This document shows positions 13,461 to 25,200 of a stretch of DNA of 64,000 nt, in pieces. The DNA is from Paramoeba atlantica. Taxonomy: Eukaryota; Discosea. The notes beneath the pieces were generated by a model. It saw only the letters and a list, made by a program, of their open reading frames with translations. It was not told the origin of the DNA and made no database searches. The stretch is from the NCBI GenBank assembly GCA_977017575.1, contig CDRNVI010000137.1, positions 94,022 to 158,021 of the forward strand, in the 5' to 3' direction. Both the position numbers and the translations under genes were made by a program. Within the stretch, counting starts at the first letter, position 1; each line of letters begins with the position of its first letter.

Positions 13461-15700
13461 TAATAACACAATCAAAATATCATCACCACCCACAACAGCA
13501 ATACCATTAACAAAAACAAAAACAAGCACAAAATAAAAGAAGGAAAAAAGAGAAAAACCTGGCGGTGGCACAATAGTCGGGATTGTTGGGAACGGAGTAA
13601 TATAAAAAAAGGCCTATGGAGGGAGTCTTATAACAAAGAAACAAAGATGTCCCCATTCTATTATTAACAATTTAACAATTAACATTATAAAAAATAGTAA
13701 CAACAACATAACAATTGCAATCACAATCACAAACCAATAATCATAATATAAAGGGAAACCTGTGCCACTCATATTTTCAAAAAGGCTTGTGATTGGAAGG
13801 AAGTCTTTGTAACAAAGGAAACAAAAAAGATGTCCTCACACTAGTTAAGAGAAGGGGGAGGGGGAAGAATCAGATTTTAGTATCAGAGAATTTTAATTAA
13901 TTAAATACTAATAACTAATACAAAAACAAAAACACTCTTTCCAATAATAACAGACAAACCAACCAAACCAAACCAAACCAATCACCACAAAAAAGAAAAG
14001 AACAAAAACAAATACCAAAAATACCAAAAGCAAAAAATAAAACAAATAATAAAAAAACAAGTTCAACAAGAACAAATTAACAAGAACACAAAACCTTCTT
14101 TTAAAATGGACATCAATCATTTACAACGATTTTGTATTCCCCTCAAAATGGACGGGACACTTCTTTCAATTAATACACCAATCTTGGTGATCTAAATTCT
14201 TTTCATTCTTTTCGTGTGTTTTCTTCTTGATGAACTTTTGGAGTGGAATCTGGGGATTCCTGTCTTTTTTTTCAATTTGAGAAATTGGCTTTGAGAGACA
14301 ACAAACTGTTTTTTGTACAAATTAATAAATTTTTCATACACCCTTCCTTCCCTTCCTTCCCTTCCTCTTCTCAAAAAACAAAACAAAACAAAAACACAAA
14401 AACAACATTAACACACACACACACCCCATTTTTAAAACACAAAGAGACAAATACAAAAAAAGTAAACAACAAAACACACCAAACACAAGACAGAAAAAAT
14501 CATCCATGCAAAAAAGTAACCTTCTCAGTGTGTTGCAAAAAATCTTCTTGTGTGTTGTGTGTTGTGTGTGTGTAGTATAACGATACATACAGGGTCCAAT
14601 ACGTGGTATACCTTTTGTCGAGAAAGTCACATTTTTTTCGAGAAAGAAGACATTTGATTTCAGGATGATAGGACATACCACTTAAAGAAGAGGAGAGAGA
14701 TCCGATCCAATATCACTGTCACCAATCCAAGAAACAAATATTTCAAGAGACAAAGAAGGTCAAGGAACCCTCCAAAAGAAGAAAGCTAAGAAGAAAGAGC
14801 TTTTACTCCTCGAAAAAATGATAAGAAACAGAGGAATAGGGCGCAGCAGCGAGAGTGGGGAGAGAGAGAAGGGAGGAGAGAGGGTCTAATCACACACCAA
14901 CAACACCAAACATGGATTTTTTGGGAAAAGAGAGAGAGAGAGCAGAAACATATATCAGTGGTAAAGTTCTTCATGAATAACCAACATTTTCAAAAGAGAA
15001 GTATACACCAAACACTACACCATCATCGCCAAAACACGCTCGAAGAAAGGCCTCTCCTCAGAACACACACACACACAAGATCGTCGTCTCAAGAGGGCTA
15101 AAAAGAGAAGAGAGATCATCCACCACAAACATCACTCTCTCTATTGGGTGTCTCTCTGGTGATCTTCTCTCCCCCTTTTCACCCACTGCCCCTCTACTTT
15201 TGATTGTTGTGTTCCCTAATATTTGCTCTTTTATGGAAACAAAACACCACCCTTTTCCCCCCACTTTTATGTTTTGTTCCTTTGAAAACTGTGTGAAGGA
15301 AAGGGAAGAGAAAGAAAGAGGGGAAAGAAAGAGAGAGAGAAAGGGGAAAAAAATGGTCAGGAGTGTGAGAGAAGAGAAGTGTGTTTGATAAAAAAAAAGG
15401 GAGGAAGAGAGTACACAAACCACCTCTTTTCGCATTCTTTGCTTTTTATCTCCCTTCATCAAAGAGAGAGAGAGAGGTTCCTTTTCCCTTCTCCTCTCTC
15501 CTCTGTGTGTTAAAAGATGAGGTGAGAGAGAGAAGGGGGCGGAGGGGGTGTGAGGAGAAGAACAAACCCTCACACAACACAAAAAAACACAAAACACACA
15601 CCACCACAAAACTGCGTGATGGTGGTTGGTGAGATTGGCAAAACAAACAAAACAAATAACACACAAAACAAAACAAAAACAAACAAAACAAAAACAAACA
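13461..15700. other. Low-complexity spacer upstream of ubiquitin
   Basis: No gene is supported. Two short related blocks occur at about 13556-13655 and 13746-13835 (each AACCTG..., then AGTCTT..AACAAAG..AACAAA..GATGTCC). The rest is AC-rich, TG-rich and AG-rich simple sequence. Long minus-strand frames at 15058-15753 are Ser/Phe/Leu-rich low complexity and were not called. Confidence 0.45.
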
Positions 15701-15712
15701 GAAAGAAGAGAG

Positions 15713-15820
15713 CGCTCTCTTCTCTTCTCACTCACCACAAAAAAACAAAACACAAAAAAAAAACAGAAACAAACGAAAAAAAAAGTAGAGCGCTAAAAAA
15801 TAACGCGCTATTTTTAGTCA
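15713..15820 (+). promoter_or_regulatory. Candidate ubiquitin promoter (AGCGCT elements)
   Basis: Two AGCGCT palindromes (about 15713 and 15788) and an AACGCGCT lie within 250 bp upstream of the ubiquitin ATG. The second sits in an imperfect hairpin, CTAAAAAATA-ACGCG-CTATTTTTAG. Such CpG-containing words are rare in this spacer. Another AGCGCT lies about 245 bp upstream of the PB1 gene start. Role inferred from position. Confidence 0.35.
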
Positions 15821-15858
15821 AGGGCTTCGATTTAGGTTTTCGCTGAACCTTTCACTGA

Positions 15859-16416
<558 letters not shown>

Positions 16417-16748
16417 AAAAAGCTTGTATAAAAAAATATAAATTGAAACTTTAACAAAAATCTTCTTTCTTTTTGAGACATTCACCAAAGAGCTGTTTTT
16501 CTTTTCATAATTTTTTTTTTAATGGAATGGCAGCGGAAGAACTTTTCCTTATTCAGTGGTGTGTGGTTGGGGGTGAAAGATACTTTTTTTTTTTTTCTTC
16601 CCAACACAATCAGAGTGTATGTGTTGAAGAAGGACCCACACACATAATTAAGAAAAAGATATTGGGAGGGAGGTGGTGTTTTATTGAGATGACAATATTA
16701 AAAAAAAACCACAGACCAATATGTTGGACCCAAAAAACCTGAAAAACA
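16417..16748. other. Spacer downstream of ubiquitin
   Basis: 3' flank of the ubiquitin gene, AT-rich, with T and A runs. No gene is seen. Confidence 0.5.
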
Positions 16749-17002
16749 GTGCCAGAAAAAAGAAGAACAACAAGAAAGAAAAAAAGAAAGAAAAAAAGAA
16801 AGAAAAAAAGAAAAAAAAAACCAATGATGAACAATTTTTTTAGAATCCAAGAAAAGACACACCACCAAAGATATTTTGCTTCAAAAAAAAAACGTGGATA
16901 TTTCTTTTTAACACCAAAACAACACACACACAACACAACACAACACCCCTATCCCCCCGACTGACCGGTGGATCTTTTTTTTTTTTTTTTTGTGGATTCT
17001 TC

Positions 17003-17047
17003 ATTCTCTCTGGGGTACTAATTCGAAAAATCAGACCCAGAGAGTAT
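17003..17047. repeat. 45-bp palindromic element, copy 1
   Basis: Inverted repeat with arms CTCTCTGGG and CCCAGAGAG around TACTAATTCGAAAAATC. Related copies lie at 20173-20214 (opposite orientation) and 58678-58722. Confidence 0.7.
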
Positions 17048-17739
17048 GAAAACTATCACGAAATAATCCTCTTTTGTGTTGTTTGGTCTCTCTTCTCTTT
17101 GCCCTCCTTATCCAACTTTGATTTGTGTGGCAACTTCTCTCTTTTTCGTTTGGGATTTTTCGAATCTTTTGAACAAAAAAAAATGAAAAAAAGAAAGAAA
17201 ACAGAAAGGAAAAAAAAAGAAAGAAAAAAAAAAGAAAAGGGAAAGGAAAGGGAAAGGAAAGGGAAAAGGAAAAAAAAAAAAAGAGAAAAATAAACAAAAA
17301 ACAAATAAAAACAAAAGAAAAAAAAGAAAAAAAAAGAAAAAAAAGAAAAAGAAAAGAAAAAAAAAAAGAAAAGAAAAAAAAGAAAAGGAAAACAAAAAAA
17401 GAAAAAGAAAGAAAAAAGAAAAAAAAAAGAGAAAAAAAAAAGATAAAAGAAACAAAGAGAAGAAAAAAAGAAAAAAAGAAAGAAAAAAGAAAAAGAAAAA
17501 AGGAAAAGGAAAAAAAAAAGGAAAGGAAGAGGGAAAAGAGAAAGAGAAAAAAGAGAAAACCAACAATTTTCTTTTTATTTTCGCTTTGTCAAGAAAAGAA
17601 AGGAGAAAGAGGAAGAAAAGGAATAAAAACAAAAAAAAAAACAAAAAAAACAAAAAAAAACAAACAAAAAAACAAAAAAAAAGAAAAGAAAAGAAAAGAA
17701 CAATAAACAAAAACAAACAAAAACAAAAAAAACAAAAAA

Positions 17740-17836
17740 AAGGAAAAAAGGAAAAAAAAGGAAAAAAAAGGAAAAAAAAGGAAAAAAAAGGAAAAAAAAG
17801 GAAAAAAAAGGAAAAAAAAGGAAAAAAAAGGAAAAA
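17740..17836. repeat. GGAAAAAAAA 10-bp phased A-tract array
   Basis: About nine copies of a GGAAAAAAAA unit in exact or near-exact 10-bp register. A tracts repeated once per helical turn are known to bend DNA. Confidence 0.8.
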
Positions 17837-18954
17837 AAGGAAAAGGAAAAAAGAAAGAAAAAAAGAAAGAAAAGAAAAAAAGAAAAACAAAGACAGAAAA
17901 AAAGGAAAAAAAAGAAAAAAAGGGAAAAGGAAAAAAGAAAAAAAAAAGAAAGAAAAGAAAAGAAAAACAAAGACAGAAAAGAAAGAAAAAAGAGAAAAAA
18001 AAAGAAAAAAAGAAAAAAAAAAGAAAAAAGAAAAAACAAAGACAGAAAAGAAAAAGAAAAAGAAAAAAGAAAAGAAAGAAAAAAAAGAAAAAAAAAAGAA
18101 AAAAAGAAAAAAAAAAGAAAAAAAGAAAAAAAAAAGAAAAAAAAAGAAAAAACTGTGAAGAAAAAGGATCTTTTTTGATACGTGATTTCACTCTTTTCTA
18201 ATGCAATGACTTCACTGTTTTAAAAGGAAAGAAAGAGAAGGAAAGAAAAGAAAAGAAAAGAAAAGAAAAGAGAAGGAGAAAGAGGGGAAAGAGGAGAAAA
18301 GAGAAGAGGGGGGGAGAAAGATTAAAAAGAGGAAAGATAAAAAATAAAGAAGATGAAAAAACAAAAGATAAAAGAAAAGAAAAAAAAAAGAAAAAAAAGG
18401 AAAAACACATAAAAAAGAAAAAACAAAAAAAAAAAACAAAGAAAAAAAAGAAAAAAAAACAAAAAAAAAACAAAAAAAAACAAAAAAAACAAAAAAAACA
18501 AAAGAAAAAAAAACCATTGAAGAAAAAGGACCATTATTTAAAATGTGAATTACACTCTCTTCAATTAAACAACTTTCCTGTGTTAAGGAGAAAAGAAAGA
18601 GAAAAGAAAGAGAAAAGAAAGAGAAAAGAAAAAGAAAAGAAAAAGAAAAGAAAGAGAAAAGAAAGAGAAGGAAAAAGGGAGAAAAAGAGAAGAGAGGGGA
18701 AAAGATTAAAAAGAGGAAAGATAAAGAAGAAAAAACAAAAGAAAAATAGGAAAAAAAACAAAAAAAAAAAACAAAAAAAAACAAAAACAAAAAGAAAAAA
18801 AAAAGAAAAAAAAAAGAAAAAAAAAAGAAAGAAAAGAAAAAGAAAAAAAGAAAAAAAAAAAAGAAAAGAAAAAGAAAAAAAAAGAAAAAAAAAAGAAAAA
18901 AAAAAGAGAAAGAAAAAAGAATAAACCTCAAGAAAAAAGAGAACATGATTTCAC

Positions 18955-19537
18955 TTCACCCACCCACCTCTACCCAACCTTCTCAACTTTCTCAACCTTC
19001 CCCGACTTTCCCCTCCTTTCCTACCTTCCCTCTTCTCAACCCTTTCCCCTCCTTTCCTACCTTCCCTCTTCCCCACCTTTCCTCCCTTTCCTCCCTTCCC
19101 CACTTTCCCCTCCTTTCCTACCTTTCCTACCTTCCCCAACCTTTCCTACCTTTCCTACCTTTCCTACCTTCCCTACCTTCCCCACTTTCCCCTCCTTCTT
19201 CCCTCCTTCTTCCTCTTTCCCTTTTTTTTTTAGTTCTTAATTTAATTCTTTTTTTTAATTTCTCTTTCTTTTCTTTTCTTTTTTCTCTTTCCTCTTCTTC
19301 TCCTCTCCTTTCGCTCTTTCCTCTCTCTCACCGGGTTGCCAAAGGAAAGGAACGCAATTGCAAAGGTTTTTCAGGGCATTGAAAAAAAAATTCTCATAAA
19401 AAAATATTTTTTCAACACTCAGAAAAACAATTGAATTGTGCTGGTTTATTTTAGCACACAAAAAAAAAAAGATTTTAGGGCTCATAATTTTTCTGGCCTC
19501 GTTGGTTTTGTTTTGCCTTTTCTTTTTCTCTCTTTCT

Positions 19538-19571
<34 letters not shown>

Positions 19572-20090
19572 CTCTCTCTCTTCTCTTTTCTCTCTCTTTT
19601 TCTTTTCTCTCTCTTTTTTTCTTTTCCTTCTTTTTTTCTTTTCTCTTTCTCGAAATTTTTTGCCCTTTATGAATGGGACTGGATGGGGTTCTCTCTTTAT
19701 TTCTTTTTATTTCATTGACTTTTCTGTTTTTTTCTTCTCTTTTTCACTTTTATCTCTTCTCTTTTTTTTTTTTTTTCACTTTTTCACTTTCTCACTTTTT
19801 CACTTTTTTTTGTTCCTCTTTTTCTTGTTCCCCTTTTTCTCGTTCCCCCTTCTTCCCTTTTTTGATAGGGTCTCTCTTTTCTTTTTTCCCTTTCCCCCCT
19901 TTTTTCTTTTTCTCTTCTTTCCTTTTCTTTTTGTTGATTTCTTTCCTTTTGTTTTCGATTTCTTCTTCACAGTTTCTCATTTTTCTCTTTCTTCTCTTTC
20001 CATTTTCTCTTTCTCTTCTCTCTTTCTCTTTCTCTTCTCTCTTCTCTCTCTTTCCCTTCCCTTTCTTTTCCTTTTTCTTTTTTGAAAAAA
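18955..20090. repeat. Long pyrimidine-rich (C/T) tract
   Basis: The + strand switches from purine-rich to pyrimidine-rich at about 18950. The tract includes CCTTCC-type units (18965-19210) and TTTCTC-type units (19500-20085), with a mixed island at 19330-19500. Open frames are Phe/Ser/Leu low complexity and not genes. Confidence 0.85.
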
Positions 20091-20172
20091 TAAGACAGTC
20101 TCACAGATAAGTGAATCTTCAAAAAAAAAGAAGAGACAAAAGAGGTGTTTTTTTATTTGGGAAAGATGATGT

Positions 20173-20214
20173 ATTCTGGGTCCGGATTTTCACAAATTAG
20201 CACCCAGAGAGTAT
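20173..20214. repeat. 45-bp palindromic element, copy 2
   Basis: Reverse-orientation relative of copy 1, with GCACCCAGAGAGTATC on the right arm. The left arm has decayed (TATTCTGGGTCC). With copy 1 it brackets the whole purine/pyrimidine tract. Confidence 0.6.
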
Positions 20215-20449
20215 CAAGATCTCTCCCCCAACCATCTATCTGACACATTCTTTTTGACGAAAAAAGAAAGGAGAAAAATTACAATGAGATAACCAACAGA
20301 GAAAAGAAGAGGAGTGAATAAAGAAAAAAAAAGAAAAAAGAAAAAAGAAAAAAGAAAAAAGAAAAAAGAAAAAAGAAAAGAAATAAACTTTTTTTCTTGA
20401 TAAAAAAAAGAGCACAAAAAATTTGATTCCATTAAAGAGATTTTGTTAT

Positions 20450-21426
20450 TTATTTTCGTCTTCTTTCTTTTGGAGGAGAATTGAAAAACTTCTTTTTTGA
20501 ATCATGTGGTGGGGAGGAACGTCGAGTTCCTTTTCTCTTATTTCTAAACATTTTGTCTTTCTCTTTTTCTTCTTCTTCTGGTCCAGTCGCCAACCTCTCT
20601 GTGATTTCCTCCAAACGTTTCTTGAGAATAATTTCTGTTTCCATCATCTTTTTTGACTTCTTTTCTTTTGCTTCAAGATTACAAAGTCTTCTTTCGATGT
20701 TTCGTCGTTGATTCTGAAGCTTTCTCGATTGCCCAAATGATCTTGGTTTACCATAATCTTCCTCTTCTTCCTCTTCTTCCTCTTCTTCCTCTTCTTCCTC
20801 AGACAATTGGACTTCTTCAATCTCCTCCTCATGTTTGTCACCAACAATGTCGTCCTCTTGACTTTTCAAATCAACAAGATTCTCTCGAACTTGAGTTTTG
20901 TTTTCAGTCAACTGTTCCTTTCTTTGTTGGAGAGCCACAATCTTTTCTTCAAGAACATCGATCTGATCTGCCAGTTTCTCATCACGTTTACTGAGCATTT
21001 CAATCTTCTTCTCTCTCTTCTGTTGTTCCTTGAGTCTTTTCTGAGGGTTCTCAGAAACTTCATCCCCCACTTTCTCAACCTTCTTCTCTTCATCATCACC
21101 CACTCGATTTTCGACCTCTTGGATCTCCTTTTTGGTTTCTTCTTCAACTTGACTCTCCACTGCTTTTGCTGTCTCGTTCTTTTTTGGGAGAACAAACAAA
21201 GCATCTTCCAAGTCTTGGTCACGTTTCACAAAGACGACATCACACTCATCGTCAAGATAGAACACTCGAACCGCAGTTGAAGTTCCGTACACATCCTGGA
21301 TCTTCCTTCGGAGACTTCGAAAGTCTTGGCTTGAACAGAACACACTCTTCCATTCTCAGTGTTTTGGACTTCCCACCACTCTTCTTCTCTTTCGACAATC
21401 GACATCAACTGAACTCTCATCACCAT
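20450..21426 (-). CDS. PB1-domain coiled-coil protein (2-nt frame break)
   Basis: The N-terminal part has PB1 features: a basic strand start MVMRVQLMSIVE, a helix LRRKIQDVYG, and an acidic OPCA-like motif DDECDVVFVKRDQDLEDAL. PB1 domains mediate heterotypic or chain-like protein pairing. The rest (about 230 residues) is Glu/Lys-rich coiled coil with a 14-residue Glu run (about 20762-20801) and a basic tail PPKERRRK before TAA. I chose the ATG at 21426, since it begins a good first PB1 strand. The frame changes by two bases in a GTGTGTTC stretch near 21343. Removing one GT would join the halves, so this may be an assembly error. All tryptophans are TGG, arginines are often CGA, and there is no in-frame TGA. 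No known family is recognised beyond PB1. Confidence 0.7.
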
Positions 21427-21676
21427 ATTTTGATTGATTGATTGTTGTTTTTTCTGTTTCAAGTTATCCAGAAAAAGAAATGTTTTGAATTAAAAACAAA
21501 ACCTGAGGGTGTGGTTGATTGTGTTTGTTGTCGTTCACGAGGGAATGAGAGGGGGGGGGGGTGGGGTGTGGCGAGAAGGAACACCAATCAAAATTGAACA
21601 AAAAAAAACAAAAAAAATCACTGAAAGAACAACCAAAAACAACACACAGAAAAAAAAAAGAAAAAAAGCGCTGATA

Positions 21677-21723
21677 GGACCTGAAATAGAGGTCCATCAT
21701 ATTCGGACCCAAAATAGAGGTCC
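21677..21723. repeat. Tandem GGACC...GGTCC hairpins
   Basis: Two 19-bp units, GGACCTGAAATAGAGGTCC and GGACCCAAAATAGAGGTCC, spaced 28 bp start to start. Each can fold on its GGACC/GGTCC ends. They lie about 250-300 bp upstream of the PB1 gene start, next to an AGCGCT word at 21668. Confidence 0.6.
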
Positions 21724-22085
21724 GTTTTTCTTTTTTTGTTTTTGTGTTTTTTTTTGTTCGTTTGTTTTTTTTTGGTTTTCCTCAGTCTTTCTTTTTCCTC
21801 TTTCTCTTTTCTTCTGTCTTTTTTTATCTTTCTTTTTGTGGGTTGTTAATTTTTTTTCCTTCTCTTTCTTTGTTTTTTCTTTATTTTTTTCTTTCTTTTT
21901 TTTGAAATTCCACCACTTTTTCTCTCTTTCCATTGAGGTTTTTTCTCTTTTCTCTTTTCTCTTTTCTTTTTTCTCTTTTCTTTCTTTTCTCTCATCTTTC
22001 TTTTCTCTCATCTTTCTTTTCTCTTTCTCTTTTCTTTTTATTAATTTGGATTGATATTAAAAGAAGAAAAAAAAGAAGAGAAAGT
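21724..22085. other. T-rich spacer before 5S
   Basis: Pyrimidine-rich simple sequence (TTTTCTC units) upstream of the 5S rRNA gene. No coding gene is seen. Confidence 0.6.
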
Positions 22086-22204
22086 GTCTTCGGTCATACC
22101 CAGTTGAAAGCACCCGATCCCATCAGAACTCGGAAGTTAAGCAGCTGTGGGCTCGGTTAGTAGAATGGTGGGTGACCACATTCGAATCCCGAGTGCTGAA
22201 GACC
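22086..22204 (+). rRNA. 5S ribosomal RNA
   Basis: 119-nt 5S gene. The ends GTCTTCGG and CTGAAGAC pair as helix I. The body shows CATACC, the A-box-like AAGTTAAGCAG, the intermediate element and the C-box region GGGTGACCAC. This internal control region recruits TFIIIA and Pol III. T-rich sequence starts at once after the gene as terminator and merges with the poly(A/T) tail of the minus-strand retrotransposon. Confidence 0.95.
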
Positions 22205-22221
22205 TTCTCTTTTCTTTTTTT

Positions 22222-22226
22222 TTTCT

Positions 22227-22257
<31 letters not shown>

Positions 22258-25200
22258 CAATGAAAGAGATTTTTGAAGGGAATGGTTGCACATTCGGCAG
22301 AATATCTCACCCAGTGAGAGGAGGAACTGCAGAAAAAGGGGGTAGTACATGTGGAAAGAAGAGGGGGGAATGGAAATGTCATTTGGATTGAGAGATGATG
22401 AGAAGCACAGAGAGTGATGGGTCAAAAGGGGGTTGCTGGGTTTTAGATTTTCCTGTATGCTCATCATGTGGTTTGCCATTGCTTTCATTAGTGCAGCTGA
22501 AATCTTCTTCTTTGCTCTTCTTAAGAAGAGGGGGAGGGGGTTGGCATCCAGGACCCGGTCGTTTTGGAGGGCAATTGAGGTGAGGGATCGGAGGAGTGCA
22601 CTAATGTCAGGGGATATTCCACCACCTGAGGATGAAGATGCTGGAAGGAAGGATGACTTCACCTTGGAGAAACGGAAAGAGTTATTTGTTTAAGGGTCTG
22701 TTTCTCCTCAGGGGTGTCTCTGCCCCTTCCTGCATTTTAAAGTCTGTTTCAGTCAGACATCTGTCCACATATTCTCTGTGTTTCATGATCCTGGCATGGT
22801 GTGCAGCAGGTGAGAGGGTGTTGAGTATGGGGTCAGAGTGGGTTTTGGTGGGTGTTTGGATCACACAGCGAAAGTGGGGGGTTTTGTGGGTTGACACAAC
22901 TTGGACATCAATACACAGATCCTGGTCACCTTGCCACTTGCGGATTGTAAGATCAGGTTGCTTGTGTGACACTTCCCAATTGGCCGGTAGGCTCCATCTC
23001 AGATTGTTGTTTTTCCCGCCGCCCAGCTGGCAATGTTCTTGAGTTCATCACGGAGAGCATGGTGTCTTCTTGTGTGGTTCCTCTTCCATGACTGGTGCAA
23101 TCTGAGAGGTGGAGGGAGGATGCAGCACAGAGTTCTTTTTCACAGAATCCACACTTGACAGCCCCAAGTTCACAGAGAGCCCCAAGCCAACTATGTCAAG
23201 CCTACATCGGTAGGCTGAGCGAAAATCTTCAGCATTTAAGGCTTGATATGGCTTTGGCCCAGAGGTGTCCTTGTCTGGGTAGGCTGTCATCCACAAGTGG
23301 GTGGTGGGGCCAACCTCATTCTCACGGATTGCACGGCAGAGGTTTTTGTCTTGTGTTGGGTCCATGATCTTCTTTTTGACATCCTGAAGTTCACAGGAGG
23401 TGAACTTCTTCTGTGGTTTGTAGTTTTCTCCAGTGTCCATTGAGTCAGATGGTGGCTCTGTCAATCGAGTTAGGAGCTCATGGACAGAGGTACCACTTGG
23501 CAGTTTCCACTCGCTCAAGATGAAGCTTTCAAAATGGTCATATATGCTTGGTGGAGAGCCTGGCGCTGGGGTGAGTCACTCTTCCAGAAGTCTTCAAAGA
23601 GGTTGATAAGTTCAGGTTTGAACTCAGAGCAGGATTGGTAGACTGAGATCCAGGAGCCAAGGAAGGCTGCTTGGTGGGTGTTCTGAGAGTAGCTCAAGCC
23701 ACCACCACCTTTTGACTTTGGAAGGCCTGCAGCTTCTACTCGAGAGAGATGGAGTTCTTTGTTTGGATGCAGGTGGGGGACTTGGAGGGGGTTGAGGAGG
23801 TAATTGATGTTTGTTGTAGTGGTTTGCTTGATGAAGTCTTGGAAAGGGGTTAAAGAGAGAGGTGTTGTGTGGCAGATGTATGTTAGTTTGGGTGTGATGG
23901 TTTTGACAAAAAGCTCGAGACTTTCATGGGGGTTGGAGAACATTATTAAACAGTGGTCTTGTGATGCTTGTTGGTATTCTTGAGCAAGGGTGTGAAGCCA
24001 CTTGGAAATTTGAGTGTTCAGCCCGATGGGTGACCCTAGAACTGTGATTACTTCCACCTTCCCAATGCCAAGATTTTTGAGGTCATTGCTCCTGGCGCTT
24101 CAGGAGAGAAACAGACCATTTTGCCCCTTTCTGTGCCAAGTTTGAGGTTGGCATTTGGGAGGACACTCTGGATCTGAGTGGTGATTTCTGCAATGGCAAC
24201 TGGGCTCCCACAAACAAATATATCATCGACAAAGAGGAGAAGAAGAAGTGCATTCGGTGGAGCATCAACCTTCTGAAAGATTGGATTAAGGATTCCATGA
24301 AATCCCAGACAAAAGAAAATTGTCCCGAGGGGATCTCCTTGCTGGACACCCTCCTCCATGGTGAGGGTGTGGTTCCGGTCATGAGAGAGGAGGGGTGTTA
24401 CCGAAGAATAGAAGGTGTAGAGGTATGGAAGTAATACAGGGGCCAGCTGGACTGTGCTCTCAAAGATGGTTTTTCTTGAGATGGAATTGAAGGCATTAAC
24501 AATGTCCAGTTCCGTGGCATAATGTTGTGGGTGGAGGTGGAGATAGGCTGTGATATTGCTTTGTGGACCATTTCTGCACCACTTGGCAAGCATACACCAT
24601 ACTGATGGGACAATTTCTCAGGAATTCCCTCGTGTTGGACTTCAAGAACAAGTGCAATTGCTGCCCACCTCTTGAGAACTTCAGCAACACCAATTGGACG
24701 GATCCCTTTGTCCCCTTTTGCCAGAGGAATGAAGAGAGAGGTTGCCATGATGTTGTGTATGGTTTCATTGAGTTTTTGGTTGGTGATTAAGACAGTCAAT
24801 TCTTTGAGGGTTGAGCAGAGTTCTTGGTCTGTGCATAGGAGTGTGACAAACTCATAAGACATTCCTGAGAGCCCTGGTGTGCGGCCTTTTGGAAGTCTCC
24901 GAAGGGCCAGATCAAGTGAGTCAAAGGACTGAAACTCATCTTGTTCAAGGATTGCTGGTTTCCAGTCAGGAATTTCGGCTCGATCTGGTGGAGTCCACGC
25001 CTGCTCAGATCTTGGGTAGAGGTTCTTTGCAGTTTCATGATTTTCTGGGACTGAGAGATCCCTGAATCCACTCTTGGATTGAAGCTTCCTTGCAGCTTTG
25101 GAGAGATGTCCTTTTCTGACCTCTTCAATAATCTGGTCTGCCTTGGTTTTCTTGGTGGACTTCTGCCTCCTCTTTTGCTTGAGTTTGCTGAGCTCGCCCT

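Larger units (their letters stand above)
16749..18940. repeat. Long purine-rich (A/G) tract
   Basis: Nearly 2.2 kb in which the + strand is mostly A with G, broken only by short mixed islands at about 16820-17160, 17556-17590, 18150-18225 and 18515-18590. All frames give Lys/Arg/Glu or Phe/Leu low complexity. It contains a 10-bp periodic block (17740-17836) and a roughly 370-bp internal duplication (from 18156 and from 18516). Confidence 0.85.

Noticed and set aside
13100..13571. Val/Ile/Cys-rich and Asn-rich frames
   Set aside because: They are translations of the (AAC/AAT)n microsatellite.
15058..15753. 231-codon minus-strand frame upstream of ubiquitin
   Set aside because: Ser/Phe/Leu low complexity over AC- and AG-rich repeats, no domain, overlapped by equally long frames on the other strand.
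16749..20090. Many long open frames on both strands encoding Lys/Arg or Phe/Leu/Ser strings
   Set aside because: They are translations of simple A/G and C/T sequence, overlap in all frames and have no domain.
23015..23050. Adjacent TGA TGA codons in element A as further sense-TGA evidence
   Set aside because: They are in the wrong frame. The HALRDEL frame is the conserved one and the change near GGCGGCGGGAAAAAC is a frameshift.
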